From an uncultured Acidaminococcus sp. (GTDB lineage: Bacteria; Bacillota; Negativicutes; Acidaminococcales; Acidaminococcaceae), in NCBI GenBank assembly GCA_900538365.1, contig UPXT01000041.1:1-20210 (forward strand): a stretch of DNA of 20,210 bases. Direction: 5' to 3'. Positions 1 to 6,909 of the stretch are shown piece after piece (within the stretch, counting starts at the first letter, position 1; each line of letters begins with the position of its first letter). The translations under genes were made by a program, and so were the position numbers. Under the pieces are notes generated by a model that was given only the letters and a program-made list of their open reading frames with translations, was not told the origin of the DNA and made no database searches.

Positions 1-233
1 AGAGGACACGAATCTGGACGGTCACTTTAGCGCCCCAAAATAAATTATAGAACCTCTTTTTTTGGGCTTTATAATGTGAACGATTTTATGGAAAAAACCA
101 TTTTATGTTCAGAAAAAATGAAAGACGGGCTTGCGCCTCTGGAAAGCAAGCCCAGCCTTCATCTTTCGGAGATTTTCCTCTATTCTTATCCTAAGAAGAG
201 TCAAGGAAAGTCCCTTTCTTATATGAGAAGTCA
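1..233. other. Left-edge intergenic region upstream of the purB promoter
   Basis: No convincing gene is seen. A 62-codon open frame (76-264) has no recognisable motif and runs through the purB promoter, so I do not call it. The stretch holds a TATAAT box at 70-75 without a good -35 partner. It also holds a perfect 8-bp hairpin, GGGCTTGC (127-134) with GCAAGCCC (146-153) and an 11-nt loop, not followed by a U-tract. Its role is unknown. Confidence 0.5.
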
Positions 234-262
234 TTGCGACTCGTTCGGAAAAATGATACAAT
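234..262 (+). promoter_or_regulatory. Candidate sigma-70-type promoter of purBA
   Basis: TTGCGA at 234-239 and TACAAT at 257-262 are separated by 17 bp, which puts transcription start near 269 and leaves a leader of about 68 nt before purB. I see no purine riboswitch fold and no obvious PurR box. Inferred from consensus match only. Confidence 0.6.
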
Positions 263-336
263 GAGAGGGCGGCGATAACGGCGCGCTGTATTGTCATGCA
301 ATGTTACAGGAAGCATTTTGCTAAGGAGGAAGTACT

Positions 337-1629
337 GTGATTCCACGTTATACGGGTAAAGAAATGGGGTCCATCTGGACGGAAGAAAATGAAGACCGCA
401 CCATGGTCAAGGTTGAGATCCTTGCCTGTGAAGCCATGAACAAATTGGGAATTGTCCCCGATGATGCCCTTCATGACATTCAGACCAAGGCTGATTTTGA
501 ACTGGACCGGGTCCATGAAATCGAAAAGGTGACAAACCACGATATCATTTCCCTGCTCACCAATGTAGCGGAACACGTAGGCGATGCCTCCAAATATATC
601 CATAAAGGGCTTACGTCCAGTGACGTCAAGGATACGGCCATGGGCGTCATGATGAAGCATTCCTGCGAACTTCTGATCGATCTGGAAAAGAAGCTCCATG
701 AAGTCCTGAAACGTCAGGCCCAGACCTATCGGAACACGATCTGTGTGGGAAGAACCCATGGGATCCATGCTGAGCCCATGACCTTTGGCCTGAAATTCCT
801 TCTTTGGATGGATGAAACGGAACGCAACATCGAACGCTTGGAACTGGCAAAGAAATATATTTCTGTCGGTAAGCTCAGCGGTGCTGTCGGCACTTATTCC
901 AATATCGATTCCTTTGTTGAAAAATATGTCTGCGAAAAACTGGGGCTGGAACCGGTTCGCCTGGCGACCCAGGTCGTGCAGCGTGACCGTCATGCCTTCT
1001 ATCTGACAACTATTGCTGTCTGCGGGGCTTCCCTTGAAAAAATGGCTACGGAGATCCGTGCCCTGCAGCGCACGGACATCCGCGAAGCAGAAGAATATTT
1101 TGCGCCCGGACAGAAGGGGTCTTCCGCCATGCCGCACAAGCGCAATCCGATCACGTGCGAAAAGATCTGCGGCCTTGCCCGTGTGCTCCGCGGCAACGCC
1201 CAGGCTGCCCTTGAAAATGTGGCACTTTGGCATGAACGCGATATTTCCCATTCTTCTGTGGAACGGATCATCCTGCCGGACAGCACGATCCTTCTGGACC
1301 ATATGCTCCGCAAGATGACCAATATTCTCGACAAACTCCTTGTTTATCCTGATGCCATGATCCGCAACCTCAACAAGACGGGCGGTCTTATCTTCAGCCA
1401 GAACCTCTTGGTTGCTCTTGTTGGCAAGGGCGTCCTGCGTGAGGATGCCTACAAGTGGGTCCAGCGCAATGCCATGGCCCGCTGGCTTGAAGGGGCTGAT
1501 TTCAAGACCAACGTTGAAGCCGATCCGGATATCGAAAAATACCTCACGAAAGAAGAAATTGAAGCCTGCTTTGAACCCAAACACATGCTTAAGCACATTG
1601 ATGATATCTACGCCCGCTATGGGATGTAA
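337..1629 (+). CDS. purB: Adenylosuccinate lyase
   Basis: Lyase of 430 residues acting twice in purine synthesis: it removes fumarate from SAICAR to give AICAR and from adenylosuccinate to give AMP. It belongs to the fumarase/aspartase superfamily and should be a cytosolic homotetramer. The superfamily signature loop GSSAMPHKRNP lies at residues 261-271 and carries the catalytic serine. GRTHGIHAEP (138-147) holds the conserved histidine (H141), and TSSD at 93-96 is the substrate-phosphate region. The start is GTG at 337, chosen because AAGGAGGA lies at 323-330 just ahead and the N-terminus MIPRYTG matches the family. The gene ends 21 nt before purA, so the pair is almost certainly one transcript for the AMP branch. 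Length is normal and nothing is odd. Confidence 0.97.
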   Translation: MIPRYTGKEMGSIWTEENEDRTMVKVEILACEAMNKLGIVPDDALHDIQTKADFELDRVHEIEKVTNHDIISLLTNVAEHVGDASKYIHKGLTSSDVKDTAMGVMMKHSCELLIDLEKKLHEVLKRQAQTYRNTICVGRTHGIHAEPMTFGLKFLLWMDETERNIERLELAKKYISVGKLSGAVGTYSNIDSFVEKYVCEKLGLEPVRLATQVVQRDRHAFYLTTIAVCGASLEKMATEIRALQRTDIREAEEYFAPGQKGSSAMPHKRNPITCEKICGLARVLRGNAQAALENVALWHERDISHSSVERIILPDSTILLDHMLRKMTNILDKLLVYPDAMIRNLNKTGGLIFSQNLLVALVGKGVLREDAYKWVQRNAMARWLEGADFKTNVEADPDIEKYLTKEEIEACFEPKHMLKHIDDIYARYGM

Positions 1630-1650
1630 GATCTAGGTAAGGAGAACGTT

Positions 1651-2946
1651 ATGTCATCTATCGTTGTAATTGGCTCCCAATGGGGCGATGAAGGAAAAGG
1701 CAAGATCGTGGATTTTCTGGCCCAGCGTGCCGATGTGGTGGTCCGTTATTCCGGCGGCTCCAACGCAGGCCATACGGTTGTTGTCAATGATGTTTCCTAT
1801 AAACTGAGACTATTGCCAAGCGGTATCCTCTATAAGGACAAAACCTGCATCTTGGGTAACGGCGTTGTTATCAACCCCCGCGTCGTCTTGGAAGAAATCC
1901 GGGGCATGCAGGCCAAAGGCGTTGATACGACGAATCTGCTCATCAGTGACCGGGCCCATGTCGTCTTCCCTTATCATGAAAAGCAGGATGAGCTGCAGGA
2001 ACTGGCCTTGGGAGCGAACAAGATCGGGACGACCAAAGGTGGGATCGGACCTTGTTACATGGATAAGTATGCCCGTACCGGGATTCGTGTCTGTGACCTT
2101 ATGAACAAAGAGGTCCTTGCAGAAAAACTGAAACGGACCTTGGCCGCAAAAAACAAGCTTTTTACGGAATATTACAAGGCGGAACCCCTGGCCTACGAGC
2201 CGATGCTGAAAGCCTATCTCGAATATGCCGAAGCGCTCCGACCCCACGTATGTGACACGAGTGTCGCCTTGGGAGACTTTTTTGACGAAGGCAGGAAGGT
2301 CCTTTTTGAAGGTGCCCAAGCCACGTTCCTTGATATCGATTATGGGACATTCCCTTACGTGACAAGCTCCAATCCGACGGCAGGCAATGCTGCTACGGGC
2401 AGCGGCGTAGGGCCTCGGTTCATTGACCATGTAGTCGGTGTTGTCAAGGCGTATACGACCCGTGTTGGTGAAGGTCCTTTTGTCTGCGAACTTTTTGATA
2501 CGGATGGTCCTGGCACGTACCTTAGGGAAACGGGCCATGAATTTGGGACCGTTACAGGCCGTCCCCGCCGCTGCGGCTGGCTCGATGCCTTTATGGTCAA
2601 ATATGCAGCCCGCATCAACAGCATGGACAGTCTTGCCATTACGCGTCTGGACATCCTTGATGGTCTGGATGAGATCAAGATGTGCACGGGTTGGGAAATC
2701 GACGGCAAACCCATCAAATACATTCCGGCTGACCTTTCCGTCCTGGCCAAGGCGAAACCCGTTTACGAGACCTTCAAGGGCTGGAAATGCGATATTAGCG
2801 GCGTTCGTTCCTATGATGACCTGCCGCAGGAGGCGCAGGCTTACTTGAACCGTCTGAGCGAAGTAGTTGGCGTCGAAATCGGTATTGTTTCCGTTGGTCC
2901 GAACCGTGATCAAACCTTTACCCTCAAATCCTTCTTCGAAGACTGA
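1651..2946 (+). CDS. purA: Adenylosuccinate synthetase
   Basis: GTP-dependent ligase of 431 residues joining IMP and aspartate to adenylosuccinate, the substrate of the PurB encoded just upstream. The GTP-binding signature QWGDEGKGK is at residues 10-18 with catalytic D13; H41 in NAGHT is the second catalytic residue. The second family signature, GIGPCYMDKYARTGIR, occupies 131-146. The start ATG has TAAGGAG 7 nt upstream. The stop is TGA, showing that TGA is an ordinary stop here. Length is standard. No terminator is evident immediately after the gene; a tRNA-Lys promoter begins 22 nt downstream, so purBA transcription may read into the tRNA. Family assignment is secure. Confidence 0.97.
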   Translation: MSSIVVIGSQWGDEGKGKIVDFLAQRADVVVRYSGGSNAGHTVVVNDVSYKLRLLPSGILYKDKTCILGNGVVINPRVVLEEIRGMQAKGVDTTNLLISDRAHVVFPYHEKQDELQELALGANKIGTTKGGIGPCYMDKYARTGIRVCDLMNKEVLAEKLKRTLAAKNKLFTEYYKAEPLAYEPMLKAYLEYAEALRPHVCDTSVALGDFFDEGRKVLFEGAQATFLDIDYGTFPYVTSSNPTAGNAATGSGVGPRFIDHVVGVVKAYTTRVGEGPFVCELFDTDGPGTYLRETGHEFGTVTGRPRRCGWLDAFMVKYAARINSMDSLAITRLDILDGLDEIKMCTGWEIDGKPIKYIPADLSVLAKAKPVYETFKGWKCDISGVRSYDDLPQEAQAYLNRLSEVVGVEIGIVSVGPNRDQTFTLKSFFED

Positions 2947-2968
2947 AGCAGGGACGGGAAATTTCCCC

Positions 2969-2998
2969 TTGACAAAAGGCGGAAAAACCCGTTACAAT
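2969..2998 (+). promoter_or_regulatory. Promoter of tRNA-Lys
   Basis: A perfect TTGACA (2969-2974) and TACAAT (2993-2998) with an 18-bp spacer lie 22 bp ahead of the mature tRNA-Lys 5' end. Such a near-consensus promoter is typical of stable RNA genes. Confidence 0.8.
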
Positions 2999-3020
2999 AT
3001 TAAGGCTGTGAAAAGCCAAT

Positions 3021-3096
3021 GATTCACTAGCTCAGTTGGTAGAGCACCTGACTTTTAATCAGGGTGTCCCGGGTTCGAATCCCGGGTGGATCACCA
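3021..3096 (+). tRNA. tRNA-Lys (anticodon UUU)
   Basis: 76 nt including an encoded CCA. The acceptor GATTCAC pairs with GTGGATC (one T-G pair). The anticodon stem CCTGA/TCAGG encloses the loop CTTTTAA with TTT at 34-36. The T arm contains GGTTCGAATCC. The cloverleaf is complete, with its own promoter upstream and a terminator downstream. Confidence 0.96.
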
Positions 3097-3109
3097 CTTC
3101 AACTGTAAG

Positions 3110-3140
3110 CTCCCTATCCTCAAAGAGGGTGGGGAGTTTT
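3110..3140 (+). terminator. Intrinsic terminator after tRNA-Lys
   Basis: The 12-bp stem CTCCCTATCCTC / GAGGGTGGGGAG (two G-U pairs) has an AAA loop and is followed by TTTT. It separates the tRNA from luxS, which then needs its own promoter or read-through. Confidence 0.75.
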
Positions 3141-3191
3141 GATTTACGTACGGCTTCTTGCCGTTATGCGGTGATGCGGAAAGGAACAATC

Positions 3192-3668
3192 ATGGAAAAA
3201 GTCATCATTGAAAGCTTTACCCTTGACCATACGAAGGTCATCGCTCCCTATGTACGTCTCATTGGGGAAGAACAAGGGGAACACGGCGATATTGTCTCCA
3301 ATTTTGATGTCCGTCTGGCCCAACCCAACAAGGAAGAAATTCCTACAGGGGGCATGCACACCTTGGAGCATCTTTTGGCTCTTTACTTACGTCCCCGCAT
3401 CAAAGGGTATCTTGACTGCTCTCCCTTTGGCTGCCGCACGGGCTTCCATCTCCTGTGCTGGGGTCACCATGATCCAGAGGATGTGGCAAAAGCCCTCAAG
3501 GAAGCGTTGGAACTTATCGTCACAACAAAATGGGAAGATGTGCCAGGAACGAAGGAAAAGGAATGCGGTAACTATAAGGACCACTCCCTTTTCTGTGCCC
3601 AGGAATGGGCCAAACAGATCTTGGAAAAGGGCATTAGCAGCGATCCCTATGAACGTCGGTTGGTGTAA
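3192..3668 (+). CDS. luxS: S-ribosylhomocysteine lyase (AI-2 synthase)
   Basis: 158-residue LuxS, which splits S-ribosylhomocysteine into homocysteine and DPD, the precursor of autoinducer-2. The metal ligands are visible: H56 and H60 in the HTLEH motif and C125 in the CGNYKDH segment. E59 and C81 (in the PFGCRTG segment) match the catalytic Glu and Cys of the family. ATG at 3192 is chosen over the longer open frame that starts inside the tRNA: AAGGA precedes it, and the N-terminus with LDHTKVIAPYVR aligns with known LuxS. It is flanked by terminators on both sides, so it is probably monocistronic. The homocysteine it yields connects loosely to the C-S lyase further along the window. Confidence 0.96.
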   Translation: MEKVIIESFTLDHTKVIAPYVRLIGEEQGEHGDIVSNFDVRLAQPNKEEIPTGGMHTLEHLLALYLRPRIKGYLDCSPFGCRTGFHLLCWGHHDPEDVAKALKEALELIVTTKWEDVPGTKEKECGNYKDHSLFCAQEWAKQILEKGISSDPYERRLV

Positions 3669-3679
3669 CTGAAAAAAGG

Positions 3680-3717
3680 AAAAGGACCTGTCGCCGAGAG
3701 CGATAGGTCCTTTTTTT
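3680..3717. terminator. Bidirectional terminator between luxS and tRNA-Leu
   Basis: The stem GGACCTGTCGC (3684-3694) / GCGATAGGTCC (3700-3710) is flanked by A-run and T-run on both sides. It works rightward for luxS (seven T) and leftward for the convergent tRNA-Leu. Its T-run touches the tRNA CCA end. Confidence 0.85.
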
Positions 3718-3800
3718 GGTGCGGATGACAGGACTTGAACCTGCACGTCGAAGACACTAAATCCTAAGTCTAGCGCGTCTGCCAATTCCGCCACATCCGC
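3717..3800 (-). tRNA. tRNA-Leu (anticodon UAG)
   Basis: 84 nt with an encoded CCA. The acceptor GCGGATG pairs with CATCCGC. The anticodon loop CTTAGGA places TAG at 34-36 within the stem CTAGA/TTTAG. There is a long variable arm, as expected for a class II leucine tRNA. The gene is convergent with luxS, and its 5' end faces the HTH gene array. Confidence 0.95.
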
Positions 3801-3839
3801 ATAAAGATCCCTGCGTCAAGTCACACAAGGATATGAAAG

Positions 3840-3868
3840 ATTATAATCTAAAATGACGGGAATTGCAA
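3840..3868 (-). promoter_or_regulatory. Promoter of tRNA-Leu
   Basis: Reading leftward, TTGCAA (3863-3868) and TATAAT (3840-3845) have a 17-bp spacer, with the tRNA 5' end about 40 bp downstream. Confidence 0.7.
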
Positions 3869-4229
3869 ATGTTGATTTTAGAAAGGGTGTGGAAAAGAGT
3901 TGACTGCCATTTGAAGTGCTCTTTGTCCAACCGAAAATAACAGCAATACCTTCTTATATACTGTAAAATTTGATACTTAACACGATAATGATATTGCGAT
4001 ATAAATAGTAAAACTTCAAATTATAAAATGCTTATTATATAATATAGTTGACATAAGAATCATTCAATGAAAGATAAAAATCATCATTCAAAAAACAAAT
4101 CGCACTAAGATTCAAAATGGGAAAATGGTAAGCGTCGTAGGGGATTCATCTCTTCCATAATGATGAACCGTGCAGTGCGGTAGGACCCGGATCTGATTTC
4201 TTCTGGCGGCCGTAGATTGCGAGGGGTTT
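3869..4229 (+). promoter_or_regulatory. Leader region of HTH paralogue 1
   Basis: AT-rich stretch with no gene. Best promoter: TTCAAA (4015-4020), 17 bp, TATAAT (4038-4043), giving a leader of about 180 nt. A second option is TTGACA at 4048-4053 with a poor -10 (AAGATA, 4071-4076). GATAATG occurs at 3984-3990. The last ~100 nt before the gene are clearly more GC-rich than the rest. A 17-nt A-rich string at 4084-4100 recurs in the pta leader. Confidence 0.4.
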
Positions 4230-4424
4230 ATGAATGATAAGAAAGAGCGTTGGATCAATATTGAAGAAGTGGCCGAATATATCGGCGTCAGTCCTGTGAC
4301 GATCCGCTACTGGCTGCGCAGTGGAAAGAATCTGCCTGGAAGAAGGGTGGGGCGACAGTGGCGCTTCCGGATCAAAGATATTGATGAGTGGATCAAATCA
4401 GGAAAAAGCAGTTTTGATGATTGA
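4230..4424 (+). CDS. Single-domain excisionase-like HTH protein, paralogue 1
   Basis: 64-residue protein consisting almost wholly of one MerR/excisionase-type winged helix-turn-helix (HTH_17-like). Residues 8-28 form the recognition region, with EEVAEYIGVSPVTIR as helix-turn-helix. R-x-GRQWRF forms the wing, and the DIDEWIKSGKS tail is shared by all five copies. It is the most divergent member (RYWLRSGKNLPGRRVGRQW against the others' RFWIRSGKDIPAVRIGRQW). ATG at 4230 follows GAGGGG closely. Excisionase-family proteins bind DNA directly as architectural factors or small regulators, but no integrase or recombinase lies in this window. The role is therefore unknown; a small transcription factor is the conservative guess. 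Confidence 0.88.
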   Translation: MNDKKERWINIEEVAEYIGVSPVTIRYWLRSGKNLPGRRVGRQWRFRIKDIDEWIKSGKSSFDD

Positions 4425-4440
4425 ATGTTTTTTCTCTTTT

Positions 4441-4494
4441 TTCATGTGCAAGAAGGCTCTGCCTGTGAAAGGGCAGGGCCTTCCTGCGCATGAA
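4441..4494. repeat. Long hairpin after HTH paralogue 1
   Basis: Inverted repeat with 10 + 12 bp arms: TTCATGTGCA, an unpaired A, GAAGGCTCTGCC, then an 8-nt loop, GGCAGGGCCTTC, an unpaired C, TGCGCATGAA. Only two G-U pairs and one mismatch occur in about 23 positions. It starts 16 nt after the stop codon but has no U-tract on either strand, so it is not a standard intrinsic terminator. It could be a transcript-stabilising 3' structure or a DNA site. Confidence 0.7.
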
Positions 4495-4615
4495 GACAAT
4501 GTATTTATGTCCTGAAGATGGGTTATTATAAAATATAGGCAGACAGCAGCAAATCCTATCAAAATTTTATTGAATTATAAGATAATGCTTATAACCGCGA
4601 TTAGAAAACACTAAA

Positions 4616-4644
4616 TTTACATGCAATTGAAATTTTAGTATAAT
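4616..4644 (+). promoter_or_regulatory. Promoter of HTH paralogue 2
   Basis: TTTACA (4616-4621) and TATAAT (4639-4644) with a 17-bp spacer, the best promoter of the five. It leaves a leader of about 250 nt before the gene at 4905. The leader contains complementary segments (AATCCCTTT and AAAGGG around 4711-4756) but no recognised riboswitch or gene. GATAATG lies at 4581-4587, upstream of the -35. Confidence 0.6.
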
Positions 4645-4904
4645 CTAAATCAGCAAAGAATGAATATGATGATGAAAAAGAAGAATATATGAAGAATCAT
4701 AAAAAAGATGAATCCCTTTTGATCAGGCACTTGGAATCCGGAAACGATAAAGGGAGCCAGGGATTGATTCTCATCTTTTTCATACGATTGGCTGGGGTGC
4801 GGAATAGGCCATGAATAAGAGGTCAAAAGGATTGCCATTTGCTCATAAATGCGCATCGGGCTCTTCGCAGTCACTCATAAATTTTGTGTAAGGAGAGGCT
4901 GACC

Positions 4905-5099
4905 ATGTCTCACATTCAAAAAAAGTGGATTTCCATAGAAGAACTTGCTGAATATCTTGATGTCAGTGCCGTGACCATTCGTTTCTGGATTCGTTCGGGA
5001 AAAGATATTCCAGCTGTCCGGATTGGCCGTCAGTGGCGCTTCAAGATTGAGGATGTCGATGAATGGATCCAATCGGGAAGAAGTAATTTTAACGGCTGA
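4905..5099 (+). CDS. Single-domain excisionase-like HTH protein, paralogue 2
   Basis: 64 residues with the same single excisionase/MerR-like HTH: EELAEYLDVSAVTIRFWIRSG, then AVRIGRQWRF wing and EDVDEWIQSGRS tail. ATG at 4905 is preferred over an upstream TTG at 4884 because AAGGAG lies at 4890-4895. The protein then has the same size and N-terminal layout (four to seven residues before the conserved W-I-S-I-E-E) as its siblings. Between residues 8 and 60 it differs from paralogue 3 by only a few substitutions, and a block of about 29 nt is identical, pointing to duplication. Function unknown; probably a DNA-binding regulator. Confidence 0.9.
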   Translation: MSHIQKKWISIEELAEYLDVSAVTIRFWIRSGKDIPAVRIGRQWRFKIEDVDEWIQSGRSNFNG

Positions 5100-5156
5100 A
5101 TAACGCCATGTGAACATATTTCCGCCTATAAGGGCGGGAGAATAGGACGAAAAAGA

Positions 5157-5210
5157 GGGACCCCTTGGGAGCTTAAATGATCATCATGAAGCGAAGGGGG
5201 TCCCCTTTTT
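5157..5210 (+). terminator. Terminator after HTH paralogue 2
   Basis: The outer stem GGGACCCCTT / AAGGGGGTCCC (one bulge) and inner GCTT/AAGC are followed by TTTTT at 5206-5210. The preceding A-run would also allow leftward use. Confidence 0.75.
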
Positions 5211-5431
5211 ATCAATAATAGGAATTAAGGATAAAAAGAGCGAAAATATCATATATTTGTCTATAATTTCATATATTAGCGTTTTTTTTGATAATAAGTA
5301 AGAAAAATGTGACTTTTATTATATTTTTTCTTGTAGTATAATATCAGTCGAAAGAAATAAGTACTAAAAAACGATAATGCCCATGATGCTGTATCATGAG
5401 CACCAATATGGAAGAAAGGCGATGAGGGATA
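5211..5431 (+). promoter_or_regulatory. Leader region of HTH paralogue 3
   Basis: Very AT-rich, with no gene. TATAAT at 5337-5342 has a weak -35 (TTTTAT, 5314-5319; 17 bp) and predicts a leader of about 85 nt. The leader contains a small hairpin, CATGAT/ATCATG, and GATAATG at 5373-5379. The string TAGTATAAT is shared with the promoters of paralogues 2 and 5. Confidence 0.45.
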
Positions 5432-5617
5432 ATGGTTGATCATAAGTGGATATCCATTGAAGAGCTGTCAGAATATCTTGGCATCAGTGCCGTGACCATT
5501 CGCTCTTGGATCCGTTCTGGGAAGGATATTCCAGCTGTCCGGATTGGCCGTCAATGGCGTTTCAGAATTGAAGAGATTGACGAATGGATTGAATCTGGAA
5601 GAAGCGAACTCGTATGA
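5432..5617 (+). CDS. Single-domain excisionase-like HTH protein, paralogue 3
   Basis: 61 residues, the shortest of the set. The domain is EELSEYLGISAVTIRSWIRSG, AVRIGRQWRF, then EEIDEWIESGRS, ending two or three residues earlier than the others. The start ATG at 5432 follows GAGGG. The one notable change is RSWIRSG in place of RFWIRSG in the recognition helix, which could shift DNA specificity. Same orientation and family as its neighbours; no recombinase partner seen. Assignment to the excisionase/MerR-like HTH family is firm, function is not. Confidence 0.9.
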   Translation: MVDHKWISIEELSEYLGISAVTIRSWIRSGKDIPAVRIGRQWRFRIEEIDEWIESGRSELV

Positions 5618-5657
5618 CAGTCTGAAAATGGCTGTTGATTCGTATAGGATGATGAGT

Positions 5658-5690
5658 GCGGGGCACAAAAAGTGATGCTCCGCTTCTTTT
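5658..5690 (+). terminator. Probable terminator after HTH paralogue 3
   Basis: The 8-bp stem GCGGGGCA / TGCTCCGC (one G-U) has a 10-nt loop and is followed by TTCTTTT. It is weaker than the other terminators in the array. Confidence 0.5.
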
Positions 5691-6099
5691 ATGCATCCAT
5701 AAATAATTTTTCCCTTATATTTTTTACCTTTTGTTGTTTCCATAGATTGGATCAGAGGCCCTTTAGGGACGGCCCCTTTTTTACACAAAAGAGATAAAAA
5801 TAAAAGAAATCAAAAGAAATATGAGAAAATCATGATAATAAAAATGTTAAGTACGGCAATCTTCATGAAATCTTCATTTTTCATGCATAGAATAAAAGAG
5901 CTATGAATAAATGGAATAAGAGGAAAAAAATTCGTCATAAAGAAAAAATGATAATGAAAAAATATTGAAAAATAAAACGACAATAAACAACATTTAATAT
6001 AATAAAACAAATTGAAATGGCAATATAAACCTGATGTAATGATTGCTGCATGCGATGTGGGGCTATGATCCCCTTAAATCATGGAAAGGAGGATGCTCT
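5691..6099 (+). promoter_or_regulatory. Leader region of HTH paralogue 4
   Basis: About 400 nt of strongly AT-rich, mostly purine-rich sequence without a gene. TATAAT at 5998-6003 has no good -35 (AAACGA at the 17-bp position), suggesting activation or weak expression; the predicted leader is about 90 nt. GATAATG lies at 5950-5956, 48 bp upstream of the -10. A GGGG/CCCC mini-hairpin (6059-6073) sits shortly before the RBS. Confidence 0.4.
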
Positions 6100-6291
6100 A
6101 TGTCAAAGATTGAGAAACAATGGATATCCATTGAGGAACTTGCTGAATATCTTGGCATCAGTGCCGTGACCATACGTTTCTGGATCCGCTCGGGAAAGGA
6201 CATCCCTGCTGTTCGTATTGGCCGTCAGTGGCGTTTTCGAATCTCTGATATTGATGAATGGATCAAATCAGGAAAAAGCAACTTTAGTTGA
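6100..6291 (+). CDS. Single-domain excisionase-like HTH protein, paralogue 4
   Basis: 63 residues: EELAEYLGISAVTIRFWIRSG, AVRIGRQWRF and SDIDEWIKSGKS. ATG at 6100 is chosen over in-frame upstream starts because AAAGGAGGA lies 7 nt ahead and the start then matches the paralogues. It is close to paralogues 2 and 3 through the HTH and wing, and shares the KSGKS tail with 1. As with its siblings, the whole protein is a DNA-binding domain with no room for a ligand or catalytic domain, so any regulation must come from expression level, dimerisation or a protein partner. Confidence 0.9.
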   Translation: MSKIEKQWISIEELAEYLGISAVTIRFWIRSGKDIPAVRIGRQWRFRISDIDEWIKSGKSNFS

Positions 6292-6300
6292 GATGAATAG

Positions 6301-6322
6301 GCGGCTTGCAGTTTGCTGCCGC
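6301..6322 (+). repeat. Small hairpin after HTH paralogue 4
   Basis: GCGGC...GCCGC with inner GCAG/CTGC and a TTTG loop, lying between the stop codon and the strong terminator. No U-tract follows it. Confidence 0.4.
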
Positions 6323-6338
6323 TCTCCTTATGGTAGGA

Positions 6339-6386
6339 ACTCCCCAAAGAAGGATGGTAACGCCTTCTTTGAGGGGTCTTTTTTTT
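6339..6386 (+). terminator. Terminator after HTH paralogue 4
   Basis: The 15-position stem ACTCCCCAAAGAAGG / CCTTCTTTGAGGGGT (one mismatch, one G-U) is followed by a run of eight T. Strong intrinsic terminator. Confidence 0.85.
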
Positions 6387-6909
6387 GAGAAAGTCATGGT
6401 TAACCGTGATTTTTGATGAAAAAGTTATTGCAAGTAATATTTATTTGTCATAACGTATTTTTCAATTTTTTTAAAGTCCCATATAATTCGAACTATAGTA
6501 TAATAATAAGGTCCCTTTGTTTAGTAAAATAAAGAGAAGATTAAGAAGCGCTTTGGCGTTTCCATGAAAAGAGGCGCTGCGATTAGAAAAATCAAGAAGA
6601 TGTGTCAGGTATAACCAGATAGGAAAGAGATTTACTTGATGGGGAGAAAGAAAAAACGTGCATAAAAGATAATGAATCCTGCAAAAAAATAAAGAATAAA
6701 TAGGCATACAGAAATTTGAATGACCAAAACATTGTTTTTTGAACAAGGATATGGAGTAAATATTTTTTTGAATAAAATTTATTACAAAATAATGTGAGAA
6801 ATTGAGAAGTGAAAAATAAGTGTCGGTGTGGTACTGTAATAGTGGGATTCTGGTGCACGTTCTATGTAATACTGAAAAGGAATTTGGAGAATTTGGAGGA
6901 TTGTCATAC
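6387..6909 (+). promoter_or_regulatory. Leader region of HTH paralogue 5
   Basis: Over 500 nt without a recognisable gene; open frames here are low-complexity leftward shadows. Two TATAAT boxes occur, at 6482-6487 (TTTTCA 17 bp upstream) and 6499-6504. Either would give a leader of about 400 nt, very long for a 63-residue product. GATAATG is at 6668-6674. An imperfect AGCGCTT/AGGCGCT hairpin lies near 6547-6580. Nothing matches a known riboswitch or small RNA. Confidence 0.35.

Noticed and set aside
76..264. 62-codon open frame before purB
   Set aside because: No RBS, no motif, and it overlaps the purB promoter.
304..1596. 430-codon open frame on the minus strand opposite purB
   Set aside because: Antisense shadow of a clear adenylosuccinate lyase; no RBS-linked conserved protein and no family resemblance.
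1810..2913. 367-codon minus-strand frame opposite purA
   Set aside because: Antisense shadow of an unmistakable purA; the high GC third positions of purA keep the opposite frame open.
5691..6010. Leftward 66-codon frame rich in Phe and Ile (5810-6010), possibly a small membrane protein
   Set aside because: Low-complexity translation of AT-rich DNA, no RBS, overlaps the copy 4 promoter.
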